A stretch of DNA of 28,531 bases, from IMG/VR virus record IMGVR_UViG_3300039456_000034, positions 1 to 28,531 of that record. One strand, 5' to 3'. This DNA comes from a virus. This document shows, one piece after another, positions 20,686 to 28,465 of this stretch. Within the stretch, counting starts at the first letter, position 1, and each line of letters begins with the position of its first letter. The notes beneath the pieces are model-generated. The model had not been told where the DNA came from and ran no database searches. It saw nothing but the letters and a program-made list of their open reading frames with translations. A program made the position numbers and the translations under genes.

Positions 20686-22501
20686 CCTGCTCTTTGCTGC
20701 CCTGCTGGGCTGTACCATGCTGACGCCGCAACCTGCGCAGGCCGCGCCGGTGGTGGCCTGGGTCGCTGGCGCTTTGACCGTGGCGGGCGGTACTGCGCTT
20801 GCCGCCACGGCGGCCTATGCTGCAGGCGCGACTTTTGCGGCCTCGGTGGTTGGTGGCTTCATTGTCAAAACCGTTGTGGCCATTGGTCTGTCTGCACTGG
20901 CAGCGCAGCTTGCGCCCAAGCCCACATCGCCACCGCCCAGCGTCCAGATGGCCAATTTTGCCCAGCCGGTCACCTATGCAGAATGGGTCTATGGGCGCAC
21001 CCGCAAGGGCGGCTTTTTGGGCTTCACCGGCTTTGCAAAGGACAAACGGTTTTATGTGCCCATTCTGGCGGCGCATCCTATTGAGGGTGTGGTGCAGCAC
21101 TGGCTTGATGAGCGACTGGTGACGCTGACAGATGAGGCAGACCAGGACAAAAGCAATATCGCAGAGACCCCGATTGCGGGTTATGGCCGGATCAATGTCT
21201 TTGATGGCGCTGCGGGCCAGCAAGTTGATCCTGGGCTGAATGATGCCTTTGTCGAGATCACCGAGGAATTCGATTTTGCAACGCTGTCAGGGGCTGTGCT
21301 CTGGGCGGCGCGGCCTCCGTCGTCTTCGTTTACTCAGATCTACCCGGAAAGTCGCCAATGGGCCTATACGCCAGTGATCGATGGCAAGAAGGATCTCTTT
21401 GACCCGCGCGATGGTGGGCGGCGCTTCACCTCAAATGCTGCCCTGGTGTTGGCGGATTGGGTGGTGGAGATCCTGGGTCGCGAGGTGGATTGGGATGAGG
21501 TGGCTGATGAGGCCGAAGCCTGTGACGCGCAGATCCTGAACGCAGAGGGTTATCTGCAGAACCGCTGGGAGCTGAACGGCACCCTGTCGGATGAACAGGA
21601 TTTTGAGGGCCAGCGGGTCTCTCTGGCGGCGGCCTGTGATGCCTTTCTATATGAGCGCACGGACGGCAAGGTGGGCTTTACCGTGGGACGCTGGATTGCG
21701 CCGGATCTGACACTGGGGCCGGATGACTTTCTGTCGCTGGAGCTGAACAGCGGTGAGTTTGGCGCCGATGCGCCGGATGAGGTGGCCGGCGTCTATACTG
21801 AGCCGGGAAACGGCTGGCGCGAAACCCCCAGCGGAGCCTGGGTCGAGAATGAGGTGGCCAAGCCTAGCCGGGATGAGCCGCAGCTCTTCATGGTCACCAA
21901 TCACAATCAGATCTCGCGGCTGAACAAGCGGCTCGCCCGCACCAAACTGGCCGAATACCAGCTCACCGCGACCATCGGCTTTCAGGGCTATGAGATCCTT
22001 GGTGGGCGAACTGGTGAGAGCGGTGACGGCAGGGCGCATCGGTTCTTCCGGGTTGTGCATCCGGAACTGCAGATCGATGCGGTCTTTGAGGTGGGGGAGC
22101 TGACCCGCGAGGCCTCGGGGGTGTTCTCGCTCACCGCCAATTCGGTCAGCCCGGAGGATTTTGCCTTTGACGCTGCAGCAGAGGAACCAAGGCGCCCGAT
22201 CTATGACAGCGTCGAGGGTGACAACGGCATTCCGGTGCCAACGGGTCTGGTGGTCACCGGGGCAGGTGGGGGCAGCGCGACAGTGGGGTGGGATGCTCAA
22301 AGCGGCGCCTATAGCCAGGAGCTGCGCTATCAGCTCACGGCGGCGTCCTCGCCCTGGACCAATGTTCAGGCTGATGAGGGGGCGGTCACCTTTGCGCTCA
22401 CGGGTTTGACTGCCGGGGCAGACTACGCGGTGGAAATCCGCAACCGCAGTGCAGGTCTCGGGCTGTCCGACTGGTCTGCATCTGAAACATTCACAGCATA
22501 A
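20675..22501 (+). CDS. J-like tail tip protein with signal-like N-terminus and Fn3 domain
   Basis: A 608-residue central tip protein. Residues 1-24 look like a secretion signal (MKR, hydrophobic core, AQA-AP), followed by an Ala/Gly-rich hydrophobic stretch (about 26-82) that is common at the start of such tip proteins. The central part (about 95-500) contains YGRTRKGGFLGF, FYVPILAAHPIEGV and LNKRLARTKLAEYQLTATIGFQGYEIL, typical of phage tip/host-specificity proteins. A fibronectin type III-like domain (about 517-606) ends the protein. It connects the tail to the receptor-binding protein encoded next. Confidence 0.82.
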   Translation: MKRSLLFAALLGCTMLTPQPAQAAPVVAWVAGALTVAGGTALAATAAYAAGATFAASVVGGFIVKTVVAIGLSALAAQLAPKPTSPPPSVQMANFAQPVTYAEWVYGRTRKGGFLGFTGFAKDKRFYVPILAAHPIEGVVQHWLDERLVTLTDEADQDKSNIAETPIAGYGRINVFDGAAGQQVDPGLNDAFVEITEEFDFATLSGAVLWAARPPSSSFTQIYPESRQWAYTPVIDGKKDLFDPRDGGRRFTSNAALVLADWVVEILGREVDWDEVADEAEACDAQILNAEGYLQNRWELNGTLSDEQDFEGQRVSLAAACDAFLYERTDGKVGFTVGRWIAPDLTLGPDDFLSLELNSGEFGADAPDEVAGVYTEPGNGWRETPSGAWVENEVAKPSRDEPQLFMVTNHNQISRLNKRLARTKLAEYQLTATIGFQGYEILGGRTGESGDGRAHRFFRVVHPELQIDAVFEVGELTREASGVFSLTANSVSPEDFAFDAAAEEPRRPIYDSVEGDNGIPVPTGLVVTGAGGGSATVGWDAQSGAYSQELRYQLTAASSPWTNVQADEGAVTFALTGLTAGADYAVEIRNRSAGLGLSDWSASETFTA

Positions 22502-22515
22502 AACAGGAGGCGCCT

Positions 22516-24846
22516 ATGGTTGCCGATAATCCGCAAACAGTAATGCTTGGCAATCCGCCTAGCTCTGAACACCGCCCCTCAAGAGTGGATATTGCAAATT
22601 GGATGACGGGTGCCGCTGAGGCGACTCAGTCCGTGGCTCAGCGAGCTACAGCTCTGGAGATATCAGCTGTTGAGGCCGATGGGCGGACTGCAGCACTGGA
22701 GGAGCGGGCGGAGCTGTTAGAGGTCGGTCAGGTTTTTAGCCAAATTGTAAAACCTACTTGGTCTGATCTTCTTACTGCAGTCGGTGGTGGAGACGGGCAG
22801 GGGGGGGAGGTGTTGGACAGTGATGGCGGCACACATTTAGCAGCTTCTGAGACGGGATATGACGGTGCATCTGTAGACAATTCGGGGCGATATTCTTGGA
22901 ATGATGCATGGGGCCGATGGGTTCGTATTGGAAATACAGGACTGTCCGGTCGGTTGGATGTGACTGAGTTAAGAACCGTGGGTTCGATCTTCTGCTCTGT
23001 CGGTGGGACGGAAGATGCAATCGAGCTGGGCAACGATAACCTGACAGGATTCTCCGAAGGGACGCGACTTAGGTTTCGTGCGGTTTCTGATAACTCAGGC
23101 GCAGTCACCATTTCCCTAAATGGCGGTGCCTCTTTTGGATTGATTACTATGTGGGGTGGTCCGCTTTCTGAGGGGGATCTAAAGGCAGGATACTACTATG
23201 AGGTAGTTTGGGATGCTGGACCAGCAAACAAGTGGCGACTGACGACTATGGGTCAGGACACCAGGAAGCTGCGATCAATTTACGCAGTGGCTAGTAGTGT
23301 GGCCGGTTCAGAGAATGAAATTGAGGTTTTGGCTGACCATGGGCACGTAAACGGTACCCTGCTTGCATTTAAGGCGCTCCACGACAATACCTCCGTAAAT
23401 GTTACACTTTCATTGAATGAGTCTGCGCCTTTCTACATCAGGGGGGCAGCGGGTGCGCCTTTGCTTGTTGGCGATATCAAGGCTGGAAGTTGGTGTTTGC
23501 TCAGATATGACGCTTCTGGTGGTCACCCATGGATTTTGCTGACCTCTGGCGTATCTCGTGGAGAAATCTCTACAATTGTCGCGGATGTGGAGGGGCTGCA
23601 ATCGCGAGTGCAGGAGGTAGAGGGTCTAGTTGGTGAGTTAGAGGGGCGAGTGGGAGGTGAGGCTTTTGCTAGTGAGGCCCTTGCCCTGATGAACAAGATC
23701 AACGGGCCGGTGCCGTCTGATGCTGCTTACGCAGCATCGCCGCGCAACCCTAGCAACTTCTTTACGTGGACCGATGGTGTACGCGCAAAGGCGGCCCCGA
23801 CCACCTTGAAGGTGCTGAATTTCGGTTGCTCTTCTGACACCGATTTGCATGTGGGCAAGTCGCCTTCCTCACTGGCAATATCCGGTCTTACCAGTGCGTT
23901 TTCATACCTTCGTAACTTGGAGTTCACGCGGACAAGCCGTGCTGTGGGCGGCGCGTTTTTGAATGAGTACCTTGCTCAAATTCAAGGCGCGGCGGCGGGT
24001 GATTACGATATTGTAATGGGCGGTCAGCTTACTAACTCTGTGGGCATCGGGGCGATTTCTGGCGCGAATGATTACGACAACTATAGAGGTCAGTTACTGG
24101 ATCTGTTTACTGAAATCCGCGATGTTCGCAACGCCATGCCAATCTATGTGGGCTGCTATCACAACCACGTCGATTATCCTCAATCCTTCCCAAGTACCTA
24201 TCGTTCAAACTGGCCGGATAGCAACCAAACGTACGAAGTAAACGGGTCGCACGAATTTGATGCAGCGGGCGGGCGCGTCAAGATGATCAACCTGCGGCTT
24301 TACGGCTACACTCTAGCGGCGGGGGATAAGATTTACTTTGCATCCGGTCCAGGTGCGGGGACTTATACCGTCGATACGATTGACTGGGACACCAATTGGA
24401 TCACCTTTGTTGAGGCCATCCCTCACACCGGCTCATACGCCGTCTTGGCGAAAAACGTGGAGGTCGATGATGAGCGAGTGATATGGCCCGCAAACAGTGA
24501 CTTGTTAGTATCGCGAGATCGCACCGGGAACGGTGTGGAGTTGATGGGCTGGCGAACAACCGACATGGTGAACCAGCTAACGCAGCAAGTCTGCGATGAA
24601 GCGGGCGTGATGTTCTGGGATATGCAAAAGGCGCAGTATCTTTTCATGGAAAAGAGGCTTGCGGAAAATCCGACATGGACCACGACGCAGCTCTTTGACA
24701 GCGTGTTCAACTGGGTGACGCCGCCCGGTGTCCAATTCAATCATCCGAACGCAGAGTTCTTCGAGTGGGCGGGTCAGCGCTTTGCAGGAAAGCTGACCAC
24801 CCTGATCGAGGACGGAACTCTGCACAAGCAGCGGGTGATTTTCTGA
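22516..24846 (+). CDS. Receptor-binding tail protein with SGNH-like C-terminal domain
   Basis: A 776-residue probable tail fibre or tip adhesin. Residues 1-72 are an N-terminal attachment part with a helix. Two related modules of about 95 residues follow (152-246 and 252-344), each starting LR(T/S) and ending near W-x-L-T-x-G. A coiled coil (about 352-382) precedes a C-terminal domain (about 428-776) that resembles an SGNH/GDSL hydrolase: FGCSSD at 436-441 with possible Ser439, GGQLTN at 502-507 with Asn507, and QFNHPN at 740-745 with His743, but the usual Asp before His is replaced by Gln740. The gene is visibly more AT-rich than its neighbours, as expected for an exchanged adhesin. GGAGG ribosome site. 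Confidence 0.78.
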   Translation: MVADNPQTVMLGNPPSSEHRPSRVDIANWMTGAAEATQSVAQRATALEISAVEADGRTAALEERAELLEVGQVFSQIVKPTWSDLLTAVGGGDGQGGEVLDSDGGTHLAASETGYDGASVDNSGRYSWNDAWGRWVRIGNTGLSGRLDVTELRTVGSIFCSVGGTEDAIELGNDNLTGFSEGTRLRFRAVSDNSGAVTISLNGGASFGLITMWGGPLSEGDLKAGYYYEVVWDAGPANKWRLTTMGQDTRKLRSIYAVASSVAGSENEIEVLADHGHVNGTLLAFKALHDNTSVNVTLSLNESAPFYIRGAAGAPLLVGDIKAGSWCLLRYDASGGHPWILLTSGVSRGEISTIVADVEGLQSRVQEVEGLVGELEGRVGGEAFASEALALMNKINGPVPSDAAYAASPRNPSNFFTWTDGVRAKAAPTTLKVLNFGCSSDTDLHVGKSPSSLAISGLTSAFSYLRNLEFTRTSRAVGGAFLNEYLAQIQGAAAGDYDIVMGGQLTNSVGIGAISGANDYDNYRGQLLDLFTEIRDVRNAMPIYVGCYHNHVDYPQSFPSTYRSNWPDSNQTYEVNGSHEFDAAGGRVKMINLRLYGYTLAAGDKIYFASGPGAGTYTVDTIDWDTNWITFVEAIPHTGSYAVLAKNVEVDDERVIWPANSDLLVSRDRTGNGVELMGWRTTDMVNQLTQQVCDEAGVMFWDMQKAQYLFMEKRLAENPTWTTTQLFDSVFNWVTPPGVQFNHPNAEFFEWAGQRFAGKLTTLIEDGTLHKQRVIF

Positions 24847-24868
24847 CGCAGCCGCTGACTTCTCTGAT

Positions 24869-24900
24869 GGCAGGCACTGGCCAGGGTAGTGCCAGATGCC
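24869..24900 (+). repeat. Hairpin between adhesin and holin genes
   Basis: GGCA-GGCACT (24869-24878) pairs with AGTGCC (24888-24893) and, past three bases, TGCC (24897-24900). No T tract follows, so it is not a standard terminator; it may stabilise or process the late mRNA. It lies in the 111-base gap 24847-24957, which holds no gene I can support. Confidence 0.4.
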
Positions 24901-24957
24901 GATCTTACCGAGGCTGCATGTTCAGAAGATGTGGCAAATATTTAGACACAAGGCATC

Positions 24958-25179
24958 ATGATGATTGAGCACAAGATCCAAGGCGTTGCCAATATCTCAA
25001 CCCTGAGCGGCGCGGCGATTGCGGGCTTTGGGGCGCTGACCCTGACCCAGTGGTTGGCGATTGGCGGCTTTATCCTGGCGCTGGCTGGGTTTGGAGTGAA
25101 CCTGTGGCACAAGGTTGCCACCTACCGGCTGCAGCAGCGTGAGTTGCAGCTGAAGCTGACAGGCAAGCTGCCCAGCTAA
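24958..25179 (+). CDS. Holin, pinholin-like (two TM segments)
   Basis: A 73-residue membrane protein with two segments: a weak Ala/Gly-rich one (about 13-30) and a stronger QWLAIGGFILALAGFGVNLWHK (about 31-52), then a charged C-terminal tail. Length and pattern resemble small class II holins such as S21, whose first segment is weakly hydrophobic. Pinholins depolarise the membrane and so activate SAR endolysins; the next gene carries a SAR-like segment, which fits. Two adjacent ATG codons (24958, 24961) may both start translation; AAGG lies upstream. A terminator follows the gene. Confidence 0.75.
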   Translation: MMIEHKIQGVANISTLSGAAIAGFGALTLTQWLAIGGFILALAGFGVNLWHKVATYRLQQRELQLKLTGKLPS

Positions 25180-25210
25180 AACCTCTGAAAAACCTAAAAC
25201 CTGAACCCAA

Positions 25211-25233
25211 CCCTGCCTGCGGCGGGGCTTTTT
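25211..25233 (+). terminator. Terminator between holin and endolysin genes
   Basis: CCCTGC (25211-25216), 5-base loop, GCGGGG (25222-25227, one G-U pair), then C and five T (25229-25233). A short but proper rho-independent shape, 32 bases after the holin stop. It may lower endolysin expression relative to holin unless transcripts are antiterminated. Confidence 0.6.
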
Positions 25234-25250
25234 GCATTGGAGCAAACGCA

Positions 25251-25976
25251 ATGAAACTCATCTCAAACTGGCGCGCCACGCTTGGCAAGTCCTGGTCTGT
25301 CTGGCTCATTTTGGCCAGCCTGGTTCTGCTGGGCGGATACTTCCTGGCCCTGGTTCAACCCGGCATGCTGGGCTGGGATCCGCTGTATTTTGCCATGGCC
25401 TCGGCCACATGCCAGGTGCTGGCGATCCCGGCGCGGCTGATGCTGCAGAACGGGCTATCTGAGCTTGCAGCCTTCCGTCGGGACCAAAGCGGCGCGATGC
25501 GGCGGCGCGCGGTTGGGCTGATTGCGGGCAGCGGTATTGCGATGTCCGGCGCCATTGGCTTCATCGGCCAGTGGGAGGGGCTGCGGACGCAAGCCTACCG
25601 CGATGTCGTGGGTATCTGGACCGTCTGCTATGGCGAAACCAAGGGAGTGCAACCAGGCGACAGCTACAGCAAGGCGGAGTGCGATGCCATGTTGGCGCGC
25701 GAGATCCTGGCCTATGAGGCGGCGCTGGATCGCTGTTTGACCCAGCCGGTTCCGGTGGGCATGAAAATCGCCCTGGTCTCCTGGACCTACAATGTCGGGG
25801 CGGGGGCTGCTTGCAAATCGACCCTGGTGCGCAAGGCCAATGCCGGGGATCTGGTGGGGGCCTGCAATGAGCTGCCCCGCTGGAACCGCGCCGGTGGTCG
25901 GGTGATCCGTGGGCTGGGCAACCGGCGCGGTGCTGAACGTGCCATGTGCCATGCCGCGCTGAAAGAGGCGGCATGA
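25251..25976 (+). CDS. Fusion of holin-like domain and SAR endolysin (GH24 lysozyme)
   Basis: A 241-residue protein with two parts. Residues 1-82 resemble the small holin-like DUF7940 proteins: NWRATLGKSWSVWLILASL with two membrane segments (about 15-36 and 44-65). From Met83 the sequence looks like a complete SAR endolysin: MRRR, a weakly hydrophobic Gly/Ala segment (about 87-106), then the GH24 catalytic triad Glu109-Asp118-Thr124 with T4 lysozyme spacing, and CYGE at 126-129. ATG at 25497 (Met83) could start a separate endolysin, though its ribosome site is weak. It cleaves peptidoglycan in host lysis and overlaps the Rz-like gene. Confidence 0.85.
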   Translation: MKLISNWRATLGKSWSVWLILASLVLLGGYFLALVQPGMLGWDPLYFAMASATCQVLAIPARLMLQNGLSELAAFRRDQSGAMRRRAVGLIAGSGIAMSGAIGFIGQWEGLRTQAYRDVVGIWTVCYGETKGVQPGDSYSKAECDAMLAREILAYEAALDRCLTQPVPVGMKIALVSWTYNVGAGAACKSTLVRKANAGDLVGACNELPRWNRAGGRVIRGLGNRRGAERAMCHAALKEAA

Positions 25977-26320
25977 TGCAGGCCAAGCTTTGGGCCTGGG
26001 TTCTGCGCAACCTGCCAGGGCTTGCCCTGGTGGCGATGCTGGCTGGAGTGGTCTGGTTTGTTGGCGATGCCTTCAATGACCGCGCCCGGCTGCGCGGCGA
26101 ACTGGCTGCGGTGCAGTCGGATCTTGCGGCTGCGCAAGCCACCCTAGAGCAAGCCGCAGAGACCGCCCGCATTCACCGCGATCACCTGAGCCGAGCTGCC
26201 AAAGAGGCGCGCGCCTGGGTGGCGCTTTCCAATGACCTGCAACAAATGGAGGGACGCGATGCGCCTTTATCCCCTTTGCTGTCTGCTACTGCTGACCGGC
26301 TGTTTCGGGCGGGACAGTGA
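25973..26320 (+). CDS. Rz-like inner-membrane spanin
   Basis: A 115-residue protein with an N-terminal transmembrane segment (about 14-38) and a long Ala/Glu/Arg coiled coil (about 42-90), the layout of i-spanins. The start ATG 25973 overlaps the endolysin stop; a longer GTG reading from 25946 is unlikely. The outer-membrane partner is encoded in an overlapping frame from 26259. Together they would fuse inner and outer membranes in the last step of lysis. Identified by topology and gene position rather than by sequence identity. Confidence 0.75.
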   Translation: MMQAKLWAWVLRNLPGLALVAMLAGVVWFVGDAFNDRARLRGELAAVQSDLAAAQATLEQAAETARIHRDHLSRAAKEARAWVALSNDLQQMEGRDAPLSPLLSATADRLFRAGQ

Positions 26321-26507
26321 GCTAATCCAACCCCCGCAAAAAGTGCCGGCGGATTTGCTGCAGCCGGTGCTAGGTTACACCGGGCCGGTGCCCCAGACTG
26401 AGGGCCAGCTATCGGATGCGCTGATTGCGGAGCGCCGAGGGCGGCAAGCGGCAAACGCAAAGCTGGCCACTATTGGCGAAATACTGAACGACGAAAAGCC
26501 CCGGTGA
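26259..26507 (+). CDS. Rz1-like outer-membrane spanin lipoprotein
   Basis: An 82-residue lipoprotein that overlaps the end of the Rz-like gene by 62 bases in another frame. It has a short signal sequence with the lipobox LTGC (lipidated Cys15), no Asp after Cys, and a Pro-rich segment (about 22-45) typical of o-spanins. ATG 26259 is preceded by GGAGGG (26248-26253); an in-frame ATG at 26232 is rejected because the signal sequence would be buried. The stop lies inside the following terminator stem. Confidence 0.78.
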   Translation: MRLYPLCCLLLLTGCFGRDSELIQPPQKVPADLLQPVLGYTGPVPQTEGQLSDALIAERRGRQAANAKLATIGEILNDEKPR

Positions 26508-26521
26508 AAGCTGGGGCTTTT
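26494..26521 (+). terminator. Terminator at the end of the late operon
   Basis: AAAAGCCCC (26494-26502), 10-base loop, GGGGCTTTT (26513-26521) then CTTC. The stem overlaps the stop codon of the spanin gene. It ends the late operon and isolates the moron that follows. Confidence 0.75.
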
Positions 26522-26585
26522 CTTCGTTTGCGGAGGCAATTGGGGTGGTTTAGATGGTGTTGGGTTGGCATCTTAGGAGAAATCG

Positions 26586-26975
26586 ATGAAGGATTGGGCG
26601 AGTATTGTAAAGGAATTGCCAGGAAATCTGCAAAGCGCTGTATTCTTATATGCAGGAGCATTTCTGGCCCTTGGAGCCAGTTTTCATTTTTCTCAGTGCT
26701 ACAGTGGTTTGTTGGTGGTTATCGCTCAGGTTGGGGCGATACTGATTCATTTGTTCCTTGTTCTTCTCATGTTCCATATTTCGGTGGGCCCGCTCTTGGG
26801 GATGCTTCGGGGACGACGGCTTGCGCAGGGGGGTCTTTGTGCTCTTCTATTGTTCTTTGTACTCCCTGTTCACGTGATGTTTGTGGAACTTGTATGGCCG
26901 ATTTCTGAGGGAACAGAATGCTCAATGGCGGATGCTGTTTCATTGATTCCTGGTTTGTCCTTAAAGTCCAACTAG
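26586..26975 (+). CDS. Multi-pass membrane protein, moron
   Basis: A 129-residue protein with three likely membrane segments (about 17-35, 41-66 and 83-102) and a short C-terminal soluble tail. ATG 26586 has AGGAG at good spacing. The gene lies beyond the late terminator, has a lower GC content than the structural genes and sits beside the integrase: the classic place for a lysogenic conversion gene expressed from its own promoter. A weak promoter (TTTGCG, 17 bases, TTAGAT) lies at about 26526-26554. Function unknown; superinfection exclusion or anti-phage action are guesses. Confidence 0.65.
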   Translation: MKDWASIVKELPGNLQSAVFLYAGAFLALGASFHFSQCYSGLLVVIAQVGAILIHLFLVLLMFHISVGPLLGMLRGRRLAQGGLCALLLFFVLPVHVMFVELVWPISEGTECSMADAVSLIPGLSLKSN

Positions 26976-27137
26976 AGGGCAGTGTGAAAGCTCTGCGCCT
27001 TGGTGATCTCGCGTGGGAGGGGGCTAGCCAAAACCTGCCCTGAGATCTACTTACCGCACATGCTAAAGCGCGGCGGAACCAAGCTCTCAGTGATGTGCAG
27101 CTGCGGGCATGCGGAATCTGTAGCGGTCCTGGCTCTC

Positions 27138-28223
27138 CTAACAGTGGGGCTCGCTGCACACTCGCGCCAGCCATGGCCAACCATCATACTTGTCACCCGG
27201 CGTTTTAATGTGGCTGTATCGCTGCAAGCTTTGCCAACTGCGGTGGCCGGAAACGCTAGCGGCCAACGGGATCGTGCGGCCCATTTCAAACAGGCGGCTA
27301 ACCCCTTCATGCCGCAGATCATGGAAGCGCAGATCCTCGATTCCCAAGAGAGCGCAGGTCCGAATGAAGGACGCAGAAATGTTGTTTGCTCGGTAGGGGA
27401 ATATTGAAGCGCCCGCAGGACCGGTGGGCATGGATTTGATGATCCTCAGGGCCTCAGGGGTAAGTTCGCACCAAACATCATTCCCAATTTTTTCACCCGG
27501 ATTTTTCATATCCCTTACCAACACCCGGCTGTTTTCAGGTTCAAGATCCTCCCATTTGATCCTTACAATCTCTTCCTGTCGGCGCGTGGAGAATATCGCG
27601 AAAGCAATGATTTTGTGCATGGGCATGTGCCCGCGTCTGGCGCTGTCTTCATAGTGGCATAGGAGCTTATCCAGCTCATCTAGCGTAGGGCGTCTGTTGC
27701 GACGATTCGATTTCGAGATTATGCCGAGCTGTTTGCACACGACGAGTGCATCCGCCATAGCGGCGGGGTCAAGATCTAGGTTCCATGCAGGCCGCGCGAG
27801 CTTAAAGACCGGGGAGAGGTGAGTAAGGTAGTTCCCCACGGTGGAGGTCGCGCGGCTGCGCCCGAACTCTCTCGCAAAATCCACGATTTTCTGGCTGGTG
27901 ATTTCTTCGCAAGCAATTTGGGCAAGATCGGTTTGTGCTAGTTTTGCAAGGACTTGGGCCTTTGACTTCCCATAGCTCTTTTTGTGATCGTCAACATACC
28001 TGTTGATGGCGTCAGATAGGGTGGGGCGTGGTGCTCTGGCTTTTTCCAAAGCGCCAGGTTGGCGTAACTCTTTCTCGCGCCGTTGCATCCAAGCCTTTGC
28101 TGTGGCCCGGCGCGGAAACTGCCGAGACTCTCTGAAGGTTGGTTCACCCTTGCGTTTCAGAATAATCTGAGCCTTATAGGCGGTGCGTCCGTTGGATAAC
28201 TTGCGCTCTGCAATTGTTCCCAT
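27138..28223 (-). CDS. int: Tyrosine recombinase integrase
   Basis: A 361-residue phage integrase. The N-terminal part (about 1-60) is a basic arm-binding-like region, followed by a core-binding domain (about 68-165), then the catalytic domain (about 178-340). Catalytic residues are visible: Arg215 in STRRQEEI, a Lys near 240 (DMKNPGEK), His301-x-x-Arg304 in HDLRHEG, His327 in SGHRSW and the nucleophile Tyr336 nine residues later. It would integrate and excise the phage at attP/attB. It is transcribed toward the lysis genes, opposite to them, and its upstream region carries repeated GGTATGCC motifs. An antisense ORF across its end is a shadow. Confidence 0.92.
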   Translation of the reverse strand: MGTIAERKLSNGRTAYKAQIILKRKGEPTFRESRQFPRRATAKAWMQRREKELRQPGALEKARAPRPTLSDAINRYVDDHKKSYGKSKAQVLAKLAQTDLAQIACEEITSQKIVDFAREFGRSRATSTVGNYLTHLSPVFKLARPAWNLDLDPAAMADALVVCKQLGIISKSNRRNRRPTLDELDKLLCHYEDSARRGHMPMHKIIAFAIFSTRRQEEIVRIKWEDLEPENSRVLVRDMKNPGEKIGNDVWCELTPEALRIIKSMPTGPAGASIFPYRANNISASFIRTCALLGIEDLRFHDLRHEGVSRLFEMGRTIPLAASVSGHRSWQSLQRYSHIKTPGDKYDGWPWLARVCSEPHC

Positions 28224-28239
28224 GGTGACCCTGCTGTTT

Positions 28240-28279
28240 GGTATGCCCTGAGTGCTCAGGTATGCCTTGGGGGCATACC
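28240..28279. promoter_or_regulatory. Interlocked direct/inverted repeats upstream of int
   Basis: GGTATGCC occurs at 28240-28247 and 28259-28266 (19 bp apart), and its complement GGCATACC at 28272-28279, forming a hairpin with the second copy. Between the direct copies CCTGAG-TG-CTCAGG (28247-28260) is a separate dyad. Such sites could be integrase or excisionase arm-type sites, or an operator controlling int. They lie 16-56 bases upstream of the int start codon. Confidence 0.55.
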
Positions 28280-28465
28280 ATAAAAGGGAAATACTCGTAA
28301 ACGCTGGAAAATGGGCGGAAAAGATGCGAGTTTTTAGGCGGGTTTTAGTTATGAAATCGGGCTAACATGTTGAACTTTCAGGAGATTTCCCCCTGAACGT
28401 GGTAGATTTGTAACCGGATTGCGGGCCACGCTAAATATTCCGCTAAAGAGGTCAGGATGTGAAGG
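28280..28465. other. Non-coding right flank, possible att region
   Basis: No gene is supported between the int repeats and the terminator. It contains an A/T-rich stretch and one 6-bp inverted repeat TTCAGG/CCTGAA (28377-28382, 28392-28397). Because the lysis-int order is contiguous to the left and int's 5' side points here, the phage-host junction (attR) may lie in this interval. No tRNA-like arms and no second copy of a core were found, so the core is not assigned. Confidence 0.3.

Noticed and set aside
26976-27137. att core on the 3' side of int, as in lambda
   Set aside because: The lysis genes and the moron continue directly into int from the left, so a prophage end here would separate int from its own prophage; the 5' side is favoured.
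27000-27407. Rightward ORF with a Cys motif at the end of the integrase
   Set aside because: Most of it lies antisense to the catalytic integrase domain; the Cys-x-Cys is isolated and no ribosome site precedes the start.
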